DNA of 64,000 nucleotides from Brachionus rotundiformis (lineage: Eukaryota > Rotifera > Eurotatoria > Ploima > Brachionidae), in the NCBI GenBank assembly GCA_016802295.1, contig JAESIW010000200.1:3312012-3376011 (forward strand), written 5' to 3'. Shown in pieces: positions 1 to 10,996 of this stretch. Position numbers and translations under genes: made by a program. Every line of letters starts with the position of its first letter. Position 1 is the first letter of the stretch. A model generated the notes under the pieces. That model saw nothing but the letters and a program-made list of their open reading frames with translations, was not told the origin of the DNA and ran no database searches.

Positions 1-360
1 AAAATTCTATTTATTAAATTTGTTTATCTAAAATGACTAGAAAGCTGTTGGTTGAACATAAAAAATATATTGAATCAATTAAACTTTTGTATAATCATTG
101 AATGAAAATATAAATCACCTTGAATATTTGATCTTTACACCCTTAGTTTGATTTTAAACAGGTTTTAAAACATTTTTCTAATACCAAGTAAGTCAATTAA
201 GGTTTTTTTTGTAAAACTTTATATTTCAATATTTATTATCAATGGAGGTACCTTAAAGTATTTGATAATTTATTTAAATCATCTTCAAATTTTCATTCTA
301 ATTTAGAATCTTTGTATAAACATTTTAAGCTTTCTAATAAAAATTACTAAAACCTTTAAG
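1..360 (+). other. Intron (3' part) of the Slo2/KCNT gene
   Basis: No coding potential was found here. The stretch is AT-rich and ends in an acceptor (…CTTTAAG) at 359-360, directly before an exon that aligns with the S2 region of Slo2 channels. The exons for the cytoplasmic N-terminus and S1 must therefore lie before the window. Confidence 0.7.
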
Positions 361-3300
361 GGATGCCATGTTTTACATATCGACACCACTTGGTTTGTGG
401 ATGGCACAAGTTGTTTTTGCTATACTGAGCTACAGTCAAACACTTCTGGTCACCTATCTCACCTATAAAGTTTTAATAAATAATTTGTTTTAAATATTTA
501 ATTAAAATGTTGATAAAATAATTAAGGGTAATATTCTTCAAAGTTTGTCGCGTATTGGATTCATTCTAGATACTTTGACTTCGTTTTCACTTATAATTAC
601 GGTAAATTTTATCTAAATAAATTAGCTTAAAATTGCTATCCAAACTTAAGATATGGTGGCCCCCAATTCGTTTTGTTTTTGTACCAATTTTCCTTAATTG
701 CTGGCTAGCTAAACGTCAATTAGAAAACATGTTTAATGACCTGCATAAAGCTATAGATAAATCTACGTCTGTCCTATCTCAACGATTGATGATACTTACA
801 GCAACTCTAGGATGCTTAATTTTCACTGGGTAGCCTCTCAAAAAAGAAAAAAAAATTTTAATATTTTTATTGAAAGAGCTTGTGCCATTCAGCACATTCA
901 ACGAGGTGGAAACAGACACTTCGGTCTGTTTGAATCTGTTTGGTATATTGTTGTAACATTTTCAACAGTTGGCTATGGCGATATTTACCCAGACATATGG
1001 CCATCACAATTATTCATGATTTTACTCATAATTGCTGCTTTAGTAGTGCTTCCATCTCAGGTAGCTAATCTAAATGAGAATTGTTAACTTTTCAAATTGA
1101 TGATAATATTTAAAGTTTGAACAATTGGCAATGGTCTATATGGAAAAACAGAAGAGTGGAGTGACATATACTCGTCAAAGAGCAGAAACCGAAAAGCACG
1201 TAGTTGTGTGCACCACAACAGTAAAGACAAATTTAATAATGGATTTTTTAAATGAATTTTATGCTCATCCAATGCTTCAAAATTATTACGTTGTTTTATT
1301 ATCACCAAGTGAACTAGACCCGAATTTGGCAATGATATTCCAGATGCCCATTTGGTCACAACGAGTTATTTACATTAAAGGATCAGCACTTAGAAATTCG
1401 GACTTGAATCGAGCTCAAGTTGATTATGCTGAGGCATGCTTTATTATGGCTGCTAGAAATTACCACGACAGACAAATTGCTGACCAGCATACTATTTTAA
1501 GGTCTTGGGCTGTGAGAGACTTTGCACCAAATTGCATTCAATATGTACATTTACTTAAACCAGAGAACAAAATGCATGTCCAACATGCAAGTAATTGGCT
1601 TGATATTTACTTAATTAAGTTCCCAACTCCAATTAATTGAAAAATTAAAAATTTTAGATATGATGAAATACATTTTTAAATAATTTCGATAAATGTTCTT
1701 ATCCTTAATTTTAAGAGTATGTTGTTTGTGAAGACGAATTCAAATTAGCACTATTGGCAAATAATTGTCTTTACCCAGGACTATCTACCTTTGTCACTTT
1801 GTTACTGCATACTTCAAGAGGAAGGTATAGCATTTATTTTGTAAAAAATATTTGTTCAATTGTTAAAATAAAATGTAGAGAAGGCTATGAGTCTGATCAA
1901 GAATGGCAGCAAGTTTACGGAAGGTGCTCTGGTAACGAAATTTACCATATTCAACTAGGAAATTCGAAATTTTTCGGAGATTACGAGGGCAAAAGCTTTA
2001 CTTATGCGTCTTTCCATGCACATAGAAAGTATTGTATTTAGTCCTCAAACTAAATCTTTTATTTAATTTTTTTTTAAATTTCTACAATAAGATTTGGTAT
2101 TGCTTTAGTTGGCGTACAGCCTGAAAATGATGACATTAAATTAAATGCTGGTCCTAAATATATTCTTAAGTCAACAGATATATGCTTCTATATGAGCATC
2201 ACTAAAGAAGAAAATTCCTCTTTGTTAATCGAGGCCTCTGAAAAACAACAAATACCTGATGAGGATCTGACTCTGACAGGAAATTTTACCAAGAAATTTT
2301 CCTTTAGAAAGTCAAGCTATATAAGCAAAAATAACTCATCTCAAGCCGATCAAACTAAACTTCTAGCAGGTAATTCAATATAAATTTATTCAAAATTGAA
2401 CAGAATATAAGACTTTTTATTTTGTTTAGAGGATAAGTCGAAAAGAAATGAAAAAAAACAATTTCTTGATGATAAAATTGGATTTTCTTCGTTTCGAAAG
2501 GAAAAAAAAACTTCATCAAAAAAGTATTTTTTTCTAATATTTTATATTTTAATTAAACAATGTTGAAAAAAAGTTATGCAAAAGGAAAAGCGCCTTTCCC
2601 ACCTTACGTTGGATGTTCCTCAACTTTTTGCTATTTGCTTAAAGAAAAATCCAATATTTGTTGTCTTAAATTGAACCAAGAGTGCGAGCACTCTAAGGCT
2701 ACCCAAATATCTGATTATAATTTTGAAAATAAGGCAATAATTTTAGCTAGTGAGAGCACAGATAATGCCATCCTCAACTTTATTGTACCTCTTAGATCCC
2801 AAGTTTTAGATGAAAATTCACTTCATCCGATTGTTTTTTTATTAGAAAATGAGTATGTTTCCAAATTAGATAGACAATTTAAATAAAGACCTAAAATTTA
2901 AGACCAAATGGTGTTTTTCTGGAAATGATTAGATGGTTTCCGTTGGTTTATTGGATGAAAGGCTCCATTAAAAATTTGGAAGATTTGTTAAAAGCAGGAA
3001 TTAGTGATGCCAAGTGTTTAACAATTTTGAATACACAAAAGCAAAGTGCTGAAGAAGAGCAATCGTTGATTGATTGTAATACTATTTTAACAGCACAATA
3101 CATATTCAGGTATTTTTAAGGACATAAACTTTATATTTATTTCCTCATCAAAAAATTTAATTTAATTATTATTTTTTTCTTAATCAAAATAGTCATAGTA
3201 GTTTTTGAGCATGCATGCAAATTAAGGACATTTGTTTTTGGTGATTATAGAAAAATACTAAATTTTATTAATTAACTTTAAATAGAATGTTTCCAAATGT

Positions 3301-5441
3301 TAAAATATGTTCCGAAATTATTGACTCGAACAATATGAGATTTATGCAGTTCAGAGCCAACGATCAATTCTCGTTGCAGATATCGAAACGTGAAAAAGTA
3401 ATTTAATTTTTAAAAAACTTTTTTAAAGAAATCATTTCTTAAATTCAAAGATATGTTTTTTTATAAGATCAAAAGTATAATAGAATTTTTTTACATATTT
3501 GTTTTACACTGATTGATCATTTTTGCTTAAATTATTCTTTGCAGTTTTTTTAAATTATATTTTTATCTATCTTTTATTAACTTCACTTCATAGTTGATTG
3601 AAAAACGTTTTTAAAAACAATTTAAATCAAAATTAAATACAACAGATAAAAAATTGTAAAATTTGTCACTTGGAAATTAAATTAGACTATTAATTTTCAT
3701 AAAGAGCTAATTTTTAAATTTAAGATTTTTTTCAGGAAAAAAAATCATCTAGTACTAAAAATTATCGTATTTTAGGTGTTTAGTAATGATATAATATCTG
3801 TTAGATAAGAAATAAAATAAAAAAGGGGTGACATTTTAAAATTGAAAAATAATTTTTGACTATGTTGATGCACATAGCTGCTTTTATCTTTAAAAGAATG
3901 GCACTTTTCAATATTCAGATAAGTCTATGTCAAAGAAAGCTATACTACCAAGATCAAAGAGTTAATTTAGTCTTTTATAATTTTTAAAAAAATTTTCATA
4001 ACAAAATCCTTCATACAACTAAAATCACAATCTTATTTTGCCAAATTTAAAACATATGTTATATAAGAGTTTTAATTTTGTCTTCAACTCAATAGAACAT
4101 TACATAAGTGTTTATTTCTCTTATGGTCACAATTTTTTATTGATAGTATAAAGCTGAATAATGTCAAAATCAATTAGTTAAGAATGAAAATTAATTCTGT
4201 TAGATAATAAATCAAATTTGAAAAGGGGTAAAATTATTAACTTAAAAATAAAATAAAATAAAATTTTTTGAAAGTACTTTTAATATTTTATAGTTTTATA
4301 TATTCAATGATTGAGGTAAAGCAAGAAGATACTGTCACCAGTTGTTATTAGATTATTAAGTGCGAGCATTATAAAATTTGAATAGATAGAATTAAGTCCA
4401 CACCTATTTTTAGCCTATTTGATCTAAATTGATCAGATATTATAAAAAATATTCTATATATATTGTGCACAATATGATAGCATAGTTCTTAATTACTAAT
4501 CTTAAAGTTTTTTAACATTTGATTGACTTTTAGTGACTACATTAGCTTTTAATACATTAAATTTGATGCAAAATATTAGAATTTTTTATAAAAATGTAAA
4601 ACAAAAAATAAGAACGAAATTATTTTATTTTTAAAATCAAATTTTAATTCTAATTTTTTTTAAAGATCGAAACAAATAGAGGAAGTCAAATAGCATATTT
4701 ATTCAGATTGCCTTTTTCAAGCGGCAATGTTTTCTCCGCCGCAATGTTGGACACATTATTGTACCAAAACTTTGTTAAAAATTATCTAATTAGTTTTGTT
4801 CGTCTAATGCTTGGAATTGATCAGGCAATCGGGTCAGGATCTCTTTCAAGTGTATTTTTTATCGTATTATTTCAGATAAAAAGACTAAAATTATTATTTT
4901 ATTAAGAGAAAAATTACATATAAAGATTCATGGATTCGTACTTACGGTAAAATTTTGCTTTTAATATTTTCTTAAAAATAAATGATTTGATGCTTTTAAA
5001 GGTCGACTTTACCAATATTTATGTTCAACCACAAATGAAATTCCAATTGGAATCTATAGAACTGAACCTACACCTAAAAGCGTTCAACACGAGTCAATCA
5101 ATAAAAAACTCGAGATTTCAAAGAATGATATTCAGGCTATGATAAAAACTCGATTAGAATATCTTAACATAGATAAAACTTTAGGTAAAAATAAATTTTA
5201 TCTTTAGTTAAACAATATAATTTTTTGTCTTAAAGATTCGAATGAAGAACCTGAGGAATTTTCTTATGTCATAATAAATCCGTCATATGATTTGAACCTA
5301 AAAAACGGCGATATAATGTAACTCTATTCTTACTTTACTATCATTGAATAAAATTTTTTTATTTGTTGAAGATTTTTGATCAAACCAGCTAATGTAAATG
5401 AAGATAAAGAGAGAAGCGACTCTTTGGCCAATATTGAATAG
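361..5441 (+). CDS. KCNT1-like: Slo2-type (KCNT/Slack-like) sodium-activated potassium channel, 3' part
   Basis: This is a high-conductance K+ channel of the plasma membrane, from S2 to the C-terminus (about 936 codons in the window). Seventeen exons fit in phase: 361-469, 527-601, 651-829, 877-1060, 1116-1590, 1716-1824, 1879-2028, 2092-2369, 2430-2523, 2574-2852, 2903-3109, 3286-3397, 4666-4851, 4907-4946, 5002-5184, 5236-5317 and 5372-5441 (stop TAG). S2 (GLWMAQ), S5-pore-S6 with the K+ filter TVGYGD, and both RCK gating modules are present. RCK1 is marked by MDFLNEFYAHP and the block GRCSGNEIYHI; RCK2 by MLDTLLYQNFVKNY and DSWIRTYG. The order and spacing match vertebrate Slack/Slick throughout. 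The linker between the RCKs (2192-2523) is short and Ser/Lys-rich. Only the intron at 3398-4665 is long (1.27 kb). The N-terminus is outside the window. Confidence 0.95.
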
Positions 5442-6872
5442 TACATCTGAAAATATTTTTTATTTTTATTAACTTGAATATTAAAATAAAAAAATATAAA
5501 TTTTTTTATTCTTTTTTATTATACCATACCATTATACCTTGATTAATCCGTAATAAAAAATTTATTAGAGTCTCACCTAATTTTGAACAGGGATTTTTGT
5601 CATTTGGAGATGAAGTAGTTTAATTGTTATTAATTTAATCTCTAAATGTAAAAAACATACAAACTAATCTTTAAAAAAAATAATAAAGTGTTTTTATCCA
5701 TATGTAAGATATTTTGTTTCAAACCACTCATCAAATTTATCAGTAAGTATATCAAACACAGGAAATGACTGTGATGGCTTACAACTTTTAAATTTATACC
5801 ATTTATATAATCACCAAATTCAGAACCAGATTAATCAACATTGTTTTTAAATCTTAATTATTTTTTATTTTAAATTATTTTCGATAAGTAAATTAACGAT
5901 GAATTCTAAGTTTTGGATGTTAATCATTAATCGGGAAATTTAAGTATATGCTTAAAAGTTATCATAACTCTATTAAATTACCTAATTAAAAACCTTGATT
6001 AAAAACTATTTTCTAATCATTCATAATATTCAAAGTATCAATTTAATGCAGAGGCATATTTGAGTGTTTAGCAAACCATGTTTGACCATTCTTTATAATT
6101 AAGAATAAACACTGTGGTGGCTTTGACATGTTATTTGACCTTAAGGGCGATATCAGGTAAGATGAACAGTAGTAACATGGAGGTCAACAATGACTAAAGA
6201 GGTTTTCGAAATGTAGATGATATGGAATGAAAGAAAAGGTAAAGATAAAAGATCGACTTGAGTAGAAATCAATCAATGACCCAAGGCTGTCCCTAAAAAG
6301 CTAATAAAGAAATCAAATTGAATCAATCAAAATCCAAATTTGAAGAAAAGTTGATAGTTTCCTAAAGACTTCTCTTATTTTATTTTGTGAACTGATTAAA
6401 AAAACCTAGATTTAGGATGAATATTTACTTTATTTAATAATAAATAATACATTTTACCACAACTAAAATTGATAACTAAAAGTTGCGATACAAATATTTA
6501 TTTTGTTTTAATTATAATTATTTTAATGGTTTTTCAAGTAATGAAAGTTTTACTCAATTAGAATTGTTCAACTTGAATTTTTATAAAACAATCTTATTTT
6601 AAAATAAAACTTTTATTAATTAATTAATATATATATAAATTAATTCTTTCAAAAAATTCAATTCAAATTTTATCAATAAGAAAAACATTTTTATTGCTTT
6701 AAAAAAAAGAACAAATTTGAATAATTATAAAAAACTTCGAAACGGATAGAATAAAAAGTAAACAAGCAAGTAATCATTGGCATAGGTTTAAAAATACATA
6801 TTAAATATACTGCATATTCTAAATTTAAAGAATTCATTTTATCAGAACTGAACTGATATATAAAAAAATAAA
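5442..6872. other. Intergenic, between convergent K+ channel genes
   Basis: No gene was recognised. The stretch holds the 3' flanks of the Slo2 gene (AATAAA-like signals shortly after 5441) and of the KCNQ gene. The part at 6050-6350 is a little less AT-rich and could be 3' untranslated sequence, but no ORF or structure stood out. Confidence 0.5.
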
Positions 6873-9800
6873 CTATTTGCTTTCTTTTTCTCTTACACTG
6901 CTCAATGAACTAGCTTTGTTCGAGCTTTTCTCAATACACTCATTCTCGTCTGCTATGAAACATTCAAAATCATTACGGGGCTCAATCATAAACAAATTGT
7001 GTGATATTTGTACTTTTTTTTTATTTTCAGTACTATTCTCTTTTAACTCTAAAGGATTTAAATTAACACTTATATTAAGACTTGATCTCTTTTGGCGAGT
7101 GACTATACGGTTCAACTGAGGCTCAGATTTGAATATTTTAAATCTGTATTGAGAATTATTAAGGCTTTTATCTTTGATTGAATTAAGAAGATATATTTTC
7201 ATCATAGACTTGAGTTTTTTAGCTTTTTTTGAAAAATTTTTGCTATTATCTGACAATTTGTACAGTCTATCTATGTTGTCGGCTAGTTGCTTGTTATCTT
7301 GATGCTTTAGATTGGACTTTTTAACTTTGGGATCAAAATAGCTTTTATTTATGTCAAAATAATCATTGTACCAAAATGCCGCATCAATGTTTCCAGACTC
7401 TCCGTCAATAATTATTTTATTATTTCTTAAAGTCATTAAAGTATCATTTATTTGCTTGCTTATAATTTCTTGTTGATGACGCAAATTTCTCAGTCTAATC
7501 TTATCCTGATTTGACTCGTCGTCATCACTGGTGTTATCTTGTTCAACAGGATAATTGCGAACCAAATTCTTGGCTTCTTCTGATCTCAACAAAATTGCTT
7601 TGGCTCTTCGATCTAATTTTTTTCTATCGTCAACTACACTTGGCTCATAAGAACCAGTTCGGAACAGAAGTTTTTCCTTATGGTAGATATTTTGTCCTGA
7701 ATTTTCCATTAATAGTTTCATATCAATCGAATAAGCTGTCAAAAATTTATCAAATTTTGAACCAATGTCTTCCATCTAAACAAATAAAATAATTAGAAAT
7801 AAAAATTTTCCAAAAATAAATATTTTAAAGTTTATTTGATAAAAACTTACTTGTCTTTCGATTTTAACTACTCTTGATGCCAATGAAATGCTACATGAAT
7901 CGTAGCAATCTTTAGATTTAGTAGAACCAAGAATTTTATCAAGTCTAGAAAAAATTTAAATAAAAAATCAATATTTGTAAGTTTTTATATTTGATTTAGT
8001 TTTCTTACCTAAATTGAAGTGTTTTAATCCTTGCGAGCATATCCAAATTTCCGGCAGAGTATTGCTCGATAACATCAGTGACATCATAGGGCCTAAGTGC
8101 CTCTTTAAATTTACGTCTAGCAACAAAATAGTTGATTTTTCTGTAAGCTCTGATGGCATTTTTTTGCTGATTAGTCAATTGAGGTTTGTTGCTATGATGA
8201 TTACCATGGGATGTTGGTCTACTATCGGAACCAAGTAATTCATCATTTTCTGTCTTATAGCTTGAAGAATTGAGTTCGCTGAAAAAATTCAGAGTTCTGT
8301 GAGCAAAAGAAGATTTAATGGGTGCTATTTTGGCCTGCTCGTTTTGAGATCTTGAAGAAACTTGCTGAAGTGCGGCAACAAATGAGTTGTTTGATCTATT
8401 TCCAGTATTCTGGTAATCGTTAATGGGTGAATCGCTTTCTGGATTTAAAGTTTCGGGACTTGGTGAAGAGATCTGGCTATTGGGAGCATTATAAGTGTAA
8501 ACACTGGTTTGACTATTGAACAGGCCCGGTATCACTATAGCATCCCTTCTGGTCTGAAGAATTTCTACATTATTTCCGTGATAAGGTAACTGAATTAGTG
8601 AATTGGTCTTGATGTAGCTTTTGTTTTCGTTGAAGGGCTTTTCGGACGAAAGAGGTGGTGTACGCCGCTTTAAACTAGTAACTCTATTTAAAAATGAGTT
8701 GTTGCTGATGTATGGCTTGGCCAAATTGGCTATCGAGTACTCAGGTATGTTTGGCGGTTGACTCAGCGATGGAAGTATTGACTGCTGTTGATTGGCAATG
8801 GCTTTTTGATGAATTTTCCATGTTGCTACGCTCATCGAGTTCGGGTCAGCTGCATAACATCTCCATAAACATTGAATAAGTCGAGCTGCTGGTGCTCTTC
8901 GACGGTTTAAGTGCTTTTGTCGCTGCATTGCTTGGACCTTGAGGGCAAAGCCTGACCCAAGAATGCCTGCAGGTAAAGCAAAAAATGATATTCCAATCAA
9001 AGCCACAGAACTCGCCAAGACCTTGCCAGCCCATGTTACCGGGTAAACATCACCATATCCTTTTATTTCGTAATTTTAACAAAATTTTCATTTTGATAAG
9101 TTTAATTACCTATTGTACATAATGTTATCTTGTTTTTAAAAATAAATTTAGAATTTTATTATTTTTTAAATTTTAATTCATTAATTTTATTCAAAAAAGA
9201 TAAGAGCCACATTACGTTTTGGTTAATCTCTGATAAATTTTTTATATCATGTGATATAGTTGTTTAAAATAAATTAGACAGAAAATCTCAGTGTTTCAAA
9301 ATTTCGAATAAAAAGTTTAATTACTAATTTTTTTCTGCCTAAAATGAAGATTTTGTGCCTTTATTTACTAATTTTTATCCAAATCTACCAAAGTACTAAC
9401 TGGTAAGTTGAACTTAACTATAACTTAATTAAAATTTTAATTAAAACTTAATAATACAAATTTTATGGAAAAATAAAAACAATGAACTTTTTAAAGTTAC
9501 AAAGTTAAAAAGAGATTTGATTCTTTTTTTTTAAAAGTGAAACGACTGAAGAATCGACCACCAAAACTACTACCACAACAACCATCACAACTACCACTAC
9601 AACCACAACCACAACAACAAAGCCGCCTACTACATCAACACCAGAAATAACAACAACATCCATTACTACACCTGAAGAAACAACTAACGTAGAGACTAAA
9701 ACAACTTCTAATAGCCAGTCATCTTCAGAATCAACTAAATCAACATCTAAAATCACAAGTGCTTTGACTACAACTACTACCAAGTCCTATGTTCCCAGCT

Positions 9801-10996
9801 CGACATTCACAGCCGTGACTGTTATTTTGTTTTTATTAGTTGGAGGCCTATCTGGTACAGTAGCATATCTTTTCATTAAACAAAGAAGAGGTGGTTACAG
9901 CTCTTTTAGGGCTTCTTAATTTTATTATTTTTGAATAAAATATTTTGAATTTTGTTTCTTTTTTCTATACTTACCACCCCCCACCAAAGACTATCAGCAA
10001 ATGTGCTGATTTTGGTATCACTGGCATCTTTTTCCAAGAGATACATCACAAATGAACTGCTTATAAGACTCAGAAAACCAATATAGAAAGTAGTTATTAA
10101 CTCTTGCCGATGAGCCCAAACAACAGTACCTTTATTTCAGATCTGTAGTCAACAAATAAAATAATTCAATTGATTTTCTTACCCAAGAGACGCCAAGTTC
10201 CAGCGCGTCTATCAACTCTTAGCATTCGCAAAATTTGGAAAAAGCGTAGACCACGGAAAGCCGCAGCGGCAAAATTTTTATGCTTATTCTGACTACTAGC
10301 TATTACAGTTAGCGTAATGCTCGCAACAATAACAGTCAAATCTGTCAGAAATCAAATTTATAATTTTAGTATCTAAGAATTAAATTAAAACCTAAAATGC
10401 AAAAAATATTTCCCATAAATTTCAGCCGTCCCTTCCAAGTTTGGTATCTAGACCGGCATCCAGCGCTCCAAACTCTCAATGTAAGCTCTACACTGAGCCA
10501 AACAACAATTACCATTTCCTTTTAAATTCATAAATAATAAATTTTCTAATTCAAAATCTAATTTTAATTTTTACTGTTTGCATTAACACATTTCCAGCCG
10601 TCTCTTCATATTGTGGTATTGTTGCCAATACACTGAGTATTAGGCACAAAAAAACTGTAGCAAATCTTAAAAAAATATGTGATTAAGAAAAAAAAACTAA
10701 AACTCAAAGTTCTGATGAAATTTTTAATCTTAAAAAATGCATTTTTACATAACAAGTTGGTAAGAAATGGCAAAAGCACCGCTAGGCCTTTCAAGATAAT
10801 TATAAATGGTCAGTTGGAGCCTTCGGTATTGTTTGCCACGTTTGTTAATGGCCGAATTGTGAAAATGCTTGCCAGTGATCAGCGAAACTCGCTTTTTTTT
10901 CGAGTTGGAAGTACCCTTTTCATTTTCGTACACTTTATTAATAGAAAATTGTCCAAATCCTCCCATAGGATACTTGGTTTGAAATTTTGGTCTCAT
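6873..10996 (-). CDS. KCNQ: KCNQ-type (Kv7) voltage-gated potassium channel, short-N-terminus form
   Basis: This encodes an M-current type channel of the plasma membrane, 948 aa in this form. Nine exons (5' to 3'): 10996-10749, 10665-10575, 10518-10392, 10341-10183, 10129-9975, 9128-9110, 9059-8009, 7944-7851 and 7775-6873. Phases all agree. Seen in order: pre-S1 block YNYLERPSG; S1-S3; S4 FRGLRFFQILRMLRVDRR; S5; pore WWGV/ITLCTI/GYGD assembled from three exons; S6 PAGILGSGFALKVQ; calmodulin helix A (LIQCLWRCY); helix B (YFVARRKFKEALRPYDVTDV); and the tail assembly coil (SRVVKIERQ then MEDIGSKFDKFL). The helix A-B linker is long and Ser/Asn-rich. An in-frame TAA lies 12 bases before the ATG at 10996, supporting that start. 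The intron 9129-9974 contains another gene on the opposite strand. Confidence 0.95.
9110..9128 (-). other. KCNQ: 19-nt microexon of KCNQ encoding the start of the selectivity filter
   Basis: On the minus strand the 19 bases read ITLCTI plus the first base of Gly. They are flanked by AG (9130-9129) and GT (9109-9108). They join in phase with …WWGV (exon 10129-9975) and GYGDVYP (exon 9059-8009) to rebuild the invariant KCNQ pore sequence. Without it the pore helix/filter would be disrupted and the frame shifted. Confidence 0.88.
9344..9919 (+). CDS. Mucin-like type I membrane protein nested antisense in a KCNQ intron
   Basis: The gene has two exons (9344-9402 and 9538-9919) separated by a 135-nt GT…AG intron, and makes 146 aa. 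Exon 1 encodes a textbook signal peptide (MKILCLYLLIFIQIYQS). Exon 2 encodes a Thr/Ser-rich stalk of about 80 residues with long runs of Thr and little else (typical O-glycosylated mucin sequence). A hydrophobic helix (AVTVILFLLVGGLSGTVAYL) follows, then a short basic cytoplasmic tail rich in Arg, Gly and Ser, ending TAA at 9917. The topology implied is an extracellular mucin stalk anchored at the plasma membrane. The gene lies wholly inside the KCNQ intron 9129-9974 on the opposite strand. I do not recognise a specific family. The antisense poly-Val reading of the stalk is a shadow. Confidence 0.8.

Noticed and set aside
3795..4260. Two similar segments (CTGTTAGATAA … AAAAGGGGT) about 400 bp apart in the long Slo2 intron
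   Set aside because: Similarity is short and mostly A/T tracts. I could not define repeat boundaries, so it is not listed as a repeat.
9505..9783. Minus-strand ORF rich in Val
   Set aside because: It is the antisense of the Thr-rich stalk (ACN codons read backwards as NGT) of the mucin-like gene on the plus strand.
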